NCBI GenBank assembly: GCA_003224995.1
Contig: QIAI01000351.1
Coordinates: 1-6,618 of the forward strand
Reading direction: 5' to 3'
DNA: 6,618 bases
Source: Acidobacteriota bacterium
GTDB lineage: Bacteria > Acidobacteriota > Terriglobia > Terriglobales > Acidobacteriaceae
The first letter of the stretch is position 1. Each line of letters begins with the position of its first letter. A program made the position numbers and the translations under genes. Shown piece by piece: positions 5,263-6,618 of the stretch. The notes beneath the pieces are model-generated. The model was not told the origin of the DNA, did no database searches, and saw only the letters and a program-made list of their open reading frames with translations.

Positions 5263-6129
5263 TCAGAGTTTTGGCAGTGCGGGGTTCGGGCCTAGTTCAG
5301 TTGCAATTCTTGGGAGTACGGCTCTTATGAGGGATTCGAACTGGCCGCGTACTCTCTCGCCGGTCGCCATCACTTCCTGGTGCGAAAGTGGTTGGTCTAA
5401 GATTCCGGCGGCCATGTTGGTGACGCAGGAGATTGCCAGAACCTCGATGCCCATCTGGCGGGCGGCGATCACCTCGGCAACGGTAGACATGCCGACCAAG
5501 TCGGCGCCGATGGTACGCAGGTAGCGAATCTCTGCCGGGCTCTCGTAGCTTGGACCCAACAACGCGGCGTAAACGCCGTCGTCCAACTTCCAGCCCAGCT
5601 TGCCGGCTTCTTCCTGCGCGGCTTGGCCGAAGCGTTTGGAATACGCGTAGCTCATGTCCGGAAAGCGCACGCCGAAACGATCTTCATTCGGGCCTACGAG
5701 GGGATTGTGTCCTTGCAGGTTGATGTGGTCTTTAATGAGGACGAGTGCGCCCTGTTGATATTTCAAATTGATGCCGCCAGCCGCGTTGGTCAGGATGACC
5801 GCACGGATTCCCATGCGACCAAAAACACGAATCGGAAAGGCGACCTCCTGGGCGGAATACCCTTCGTAGAGATGCACTCGGCCCTGCATGGCGGCCACCG
5901 GGACTGATCCGGCATTGCCGATGACCATCTGGCCGGCGTGTCCGATAGCGGTCGACTGCGGGAACGTCGGAATTTGCGAGTAGGGCACGCGTGCGAAATC
6001 GGAGAGCGAGTCGGCGAAGGCGCCAAGGCCGGAGCCGAGGATGAGTCCGATTTTGGGACGCAGCATGGTTCGCGAGAGCAGGAATTGAGCGGCAGAGTCG
6101 GCGCGTAAGAAGAGATCGTCGGTGGTCAT
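5263..6129 (-). CDS. punA: Purine nucleoside phosphorylase, trimeric inosine/guanosine type
   Basis: Cleaves inosine and guanosine with phosphate to give the free base and ribose-1-phosphate. The 288-residue protein matches the low-molecular-mass trimeric family almost residue for residue. GSGLG (32-36) carries phosphate-binding S33, followed by H64. GRVHLYEGY (83-91) carries R84, H86, Y88 and E89, the same numbers as in human PNP. TNAAGG is at 114-119 (A116), and GPSYESPAE (192-200) carries E196, equivalent to human E201. VGMSTVAE (212-219) carries M214 and S215. TNMAAG (237-242) carries N238, equivalent to human N243, the residue that favours 6-oxopurines over adenosine. H250 is near the position of human H257. 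The ATG at 6127-6129 has AGGA 7-8 nt upstream. It follows adenosine deaminase on the same strand, a logical pair because the deaminase makes its substrate. Confidence 0.96.
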   Translation of the reverse strand: MTTDDLFLRADSAAQFLLSRTMLRPKIGLILGSGLGAFADSLSDFARVPYSQIPTFPQSTAIGHAGQMVIGNAGSVPVAAMQGRVHLYEGYSAQEVAFPIRVFGRMGIRAVILTNAAGGINLKYQQGALVLIKDHINLQGHNPLVGPNEDRFGVRFPDMSYAYSKRFGQAAQEEAGKLGWKLDDGVYAALLGPSYESPAEIRYLRTIGADLVGMSTVAEVIAARQMGIEVLAISCVTNMAAGILDQPLSHQEVMATGERVRGQFESLIRAVLPRIATELGPNPALPKL

Positions 6130-6143
6130 GAAAACGTCCTATT

Positions 6144-6206
6144 AGCTTTGAGCTGCGAGCTTCGAGCCGCGAGCGAACGGATATGAGCCATCAGCTATCA
6201 GCTTTC
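6144..6206. repeat. Heptamer array, nine units in one phase, consensus AGCYNNN
   Basis: Read in steps of 7 from 6144, eight of nine units start with AGC; the sixth (6179-6185, GGATATG) is the exception. The first four fit AGCYNNG (for example AGCTTTG, AGCTTCG). The last three fit AGCYWTC (AGCCATC, AGCTATC, AGCTTTC). The final unit overlaps the adenosine deaminase stop codon (6205-6207). It fills nearly all the gap to the phosphorylase start. Confidence 0.65.
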
Positions 6207-6618
6207 AGTATTTTTTCTCGAAACTGGCAAACTGCTTTTCCAATTCCCACTGCTGTCGTGCTTTCTCGCTGGTGTCGAGGAACTTTTGGCACGTGGGGGA
6301 GACTTTTGCACGGATTCCGCGGTCTCCGGCACACTTCACGACAATTTGAAAACCTTCGCGGAACAGGCCCTCGCCCGGCAGGAAGCTGTGTTCGAGACTT
6401 TGCCGTGCCATGCGCTTGAGTTCGGGATAGGAAAAGCCATAGGTCTCGACCGCGCGCAGATATTCGTGGGTCATATCGGACCGCGACACACCCTGATCGT
6501 CGGTCGCCAGCGCGATCGGCACTCCCGACTTCAAGTAGGCCGGCAGAGGATGACTGGCGCCTTCGACGCCCAAGATCATGGCGTTGCTAGTCAGGCAGAT
6601 TTCTACCAGCACGTTGCG
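6205..6618 (-). CDS. add: Adenosine deaminase family protein, C-terminal part (5' end beyond window)
   Basis: The frame is open from the right window edge to a TGA at 6205-6207; about 137 residues are visible. VEICLTSNAMILGV followed by HPLPAYLKSGVPIALATDDQGVSRSDMTHEY is characteristic of the metal-dependent adenosine deaminase superfamily. The paired aspartates at 6496-6501 match the zinc-binding and catalytic Asp-Asp of mouse ADA (D295/D296). The rest is a helical C-terminal region (SYPELKRMARQSLEHSFLPG) with a charged tail ending FEKKY. The HxH and HAGE motifs would be upstream, outside the window. The likely reaction is adenosine to inosine plus ammonia, in the cytoplasm. The next gene downstream, 75 bp away, is purine nucleoside phosphorylase, which uses inosine, so a salvage operon is likely. 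A closely related deaminase with another substrate is possible because only the C-terminal part is seen. Confidence 0.9.
   Translation of the reverse strand, partial: RNVLVEICLTSNAMILGVEGASHPLPAYLKSGVPIALATDDQGVSRSDMTHEYLRAVETYGFSYPELKRMARQSLEHSFLPGEGLFREGFQIVVKCAGDRGIRAKVSPTCQKFLDTSEKARQQWELEKQFASFEKKY

Noticed and set aside
6144..6206. CRISPR array
   Set aside because: Units are 7 nt with no spacers, and there are no cas genes; it is a short phased repeat.

Overview
The window is 6.6 kb of GC-rich bacterial chromosome. It carries housekeeping and accessory metabolic genes on alternating strands, with short repeat-rich gaps between them. The gene types, the base composition, and the intergenic hairpins and short phased repeats suggest an Acidobacteriota (Terriglobia / Koribacter-like) genome. 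That is an inference: there is no marker gene here, and no database was searched.

Layout, left to right. The 3' end of an arginase/agmatinase-family ureohydrolase (+, to 304) is followed by a 209-bp gap with two kinds of 12-bp repeat. Next is a complete rpiA (+, 514-1194), ending in a short hairpin with a T run. A PLP-dependent class V aminotransferase (-, 1238-2506) resembles cysteine desulfurases but has no cysteine in the catalytic loop. A 209-bp gap holds a cluster of REP-like hairpins. A homoserine dehydrogenase (-, 2716 to about 3738) follows, with a PPOX/F420-type flavoprotein gene (-, 3755-4153) just upstream; the two probably form an operon read from a TATAAT box at 4206-4211. Divergent from it is a S-adenosylmethionine hydrolase gene (+, 4331-5195) with a signal peptide, broken by an internal deletion and frame change at about 4634-4640. 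Convergent to that is a purine salvage pair on the minus strand: adenosine deaminase (3' part only, 6205 to the window end), then purine nucleoside phosphorylase (5263-6129). These two are separated by a gap made almost entirely of 7-nt phased repeats.

Functional links. An intact SAM hydrolase would release adenosine and methionine. Adenosine deaminase converts adenosine to inosine, and the phosphorylase splits inosine to hypoxanthine and ribose-1-phosphate. After a mutase step, ribose-5-phosphate feeds RpiA. Homoserine dehydrogenase supplies the precursor of methionine and threonine. The genes therefore suggest a nucleoside/SAM/pentose neighbourhood, but they are split over both strands and are not one operon.

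I see no clear new multi-gene system such as defence, CRISPR or a secondary-metabolite cluster. The most notable items are the broken exported SAM hydrolase, the apparent ATC start codon of homoserine dehydrogenase, three hairpin elements that share a TGTC lead and show a compensatory base-pair change, and the nine-unit heptamer array between the adenosine deaminase and phosphorylase genes.
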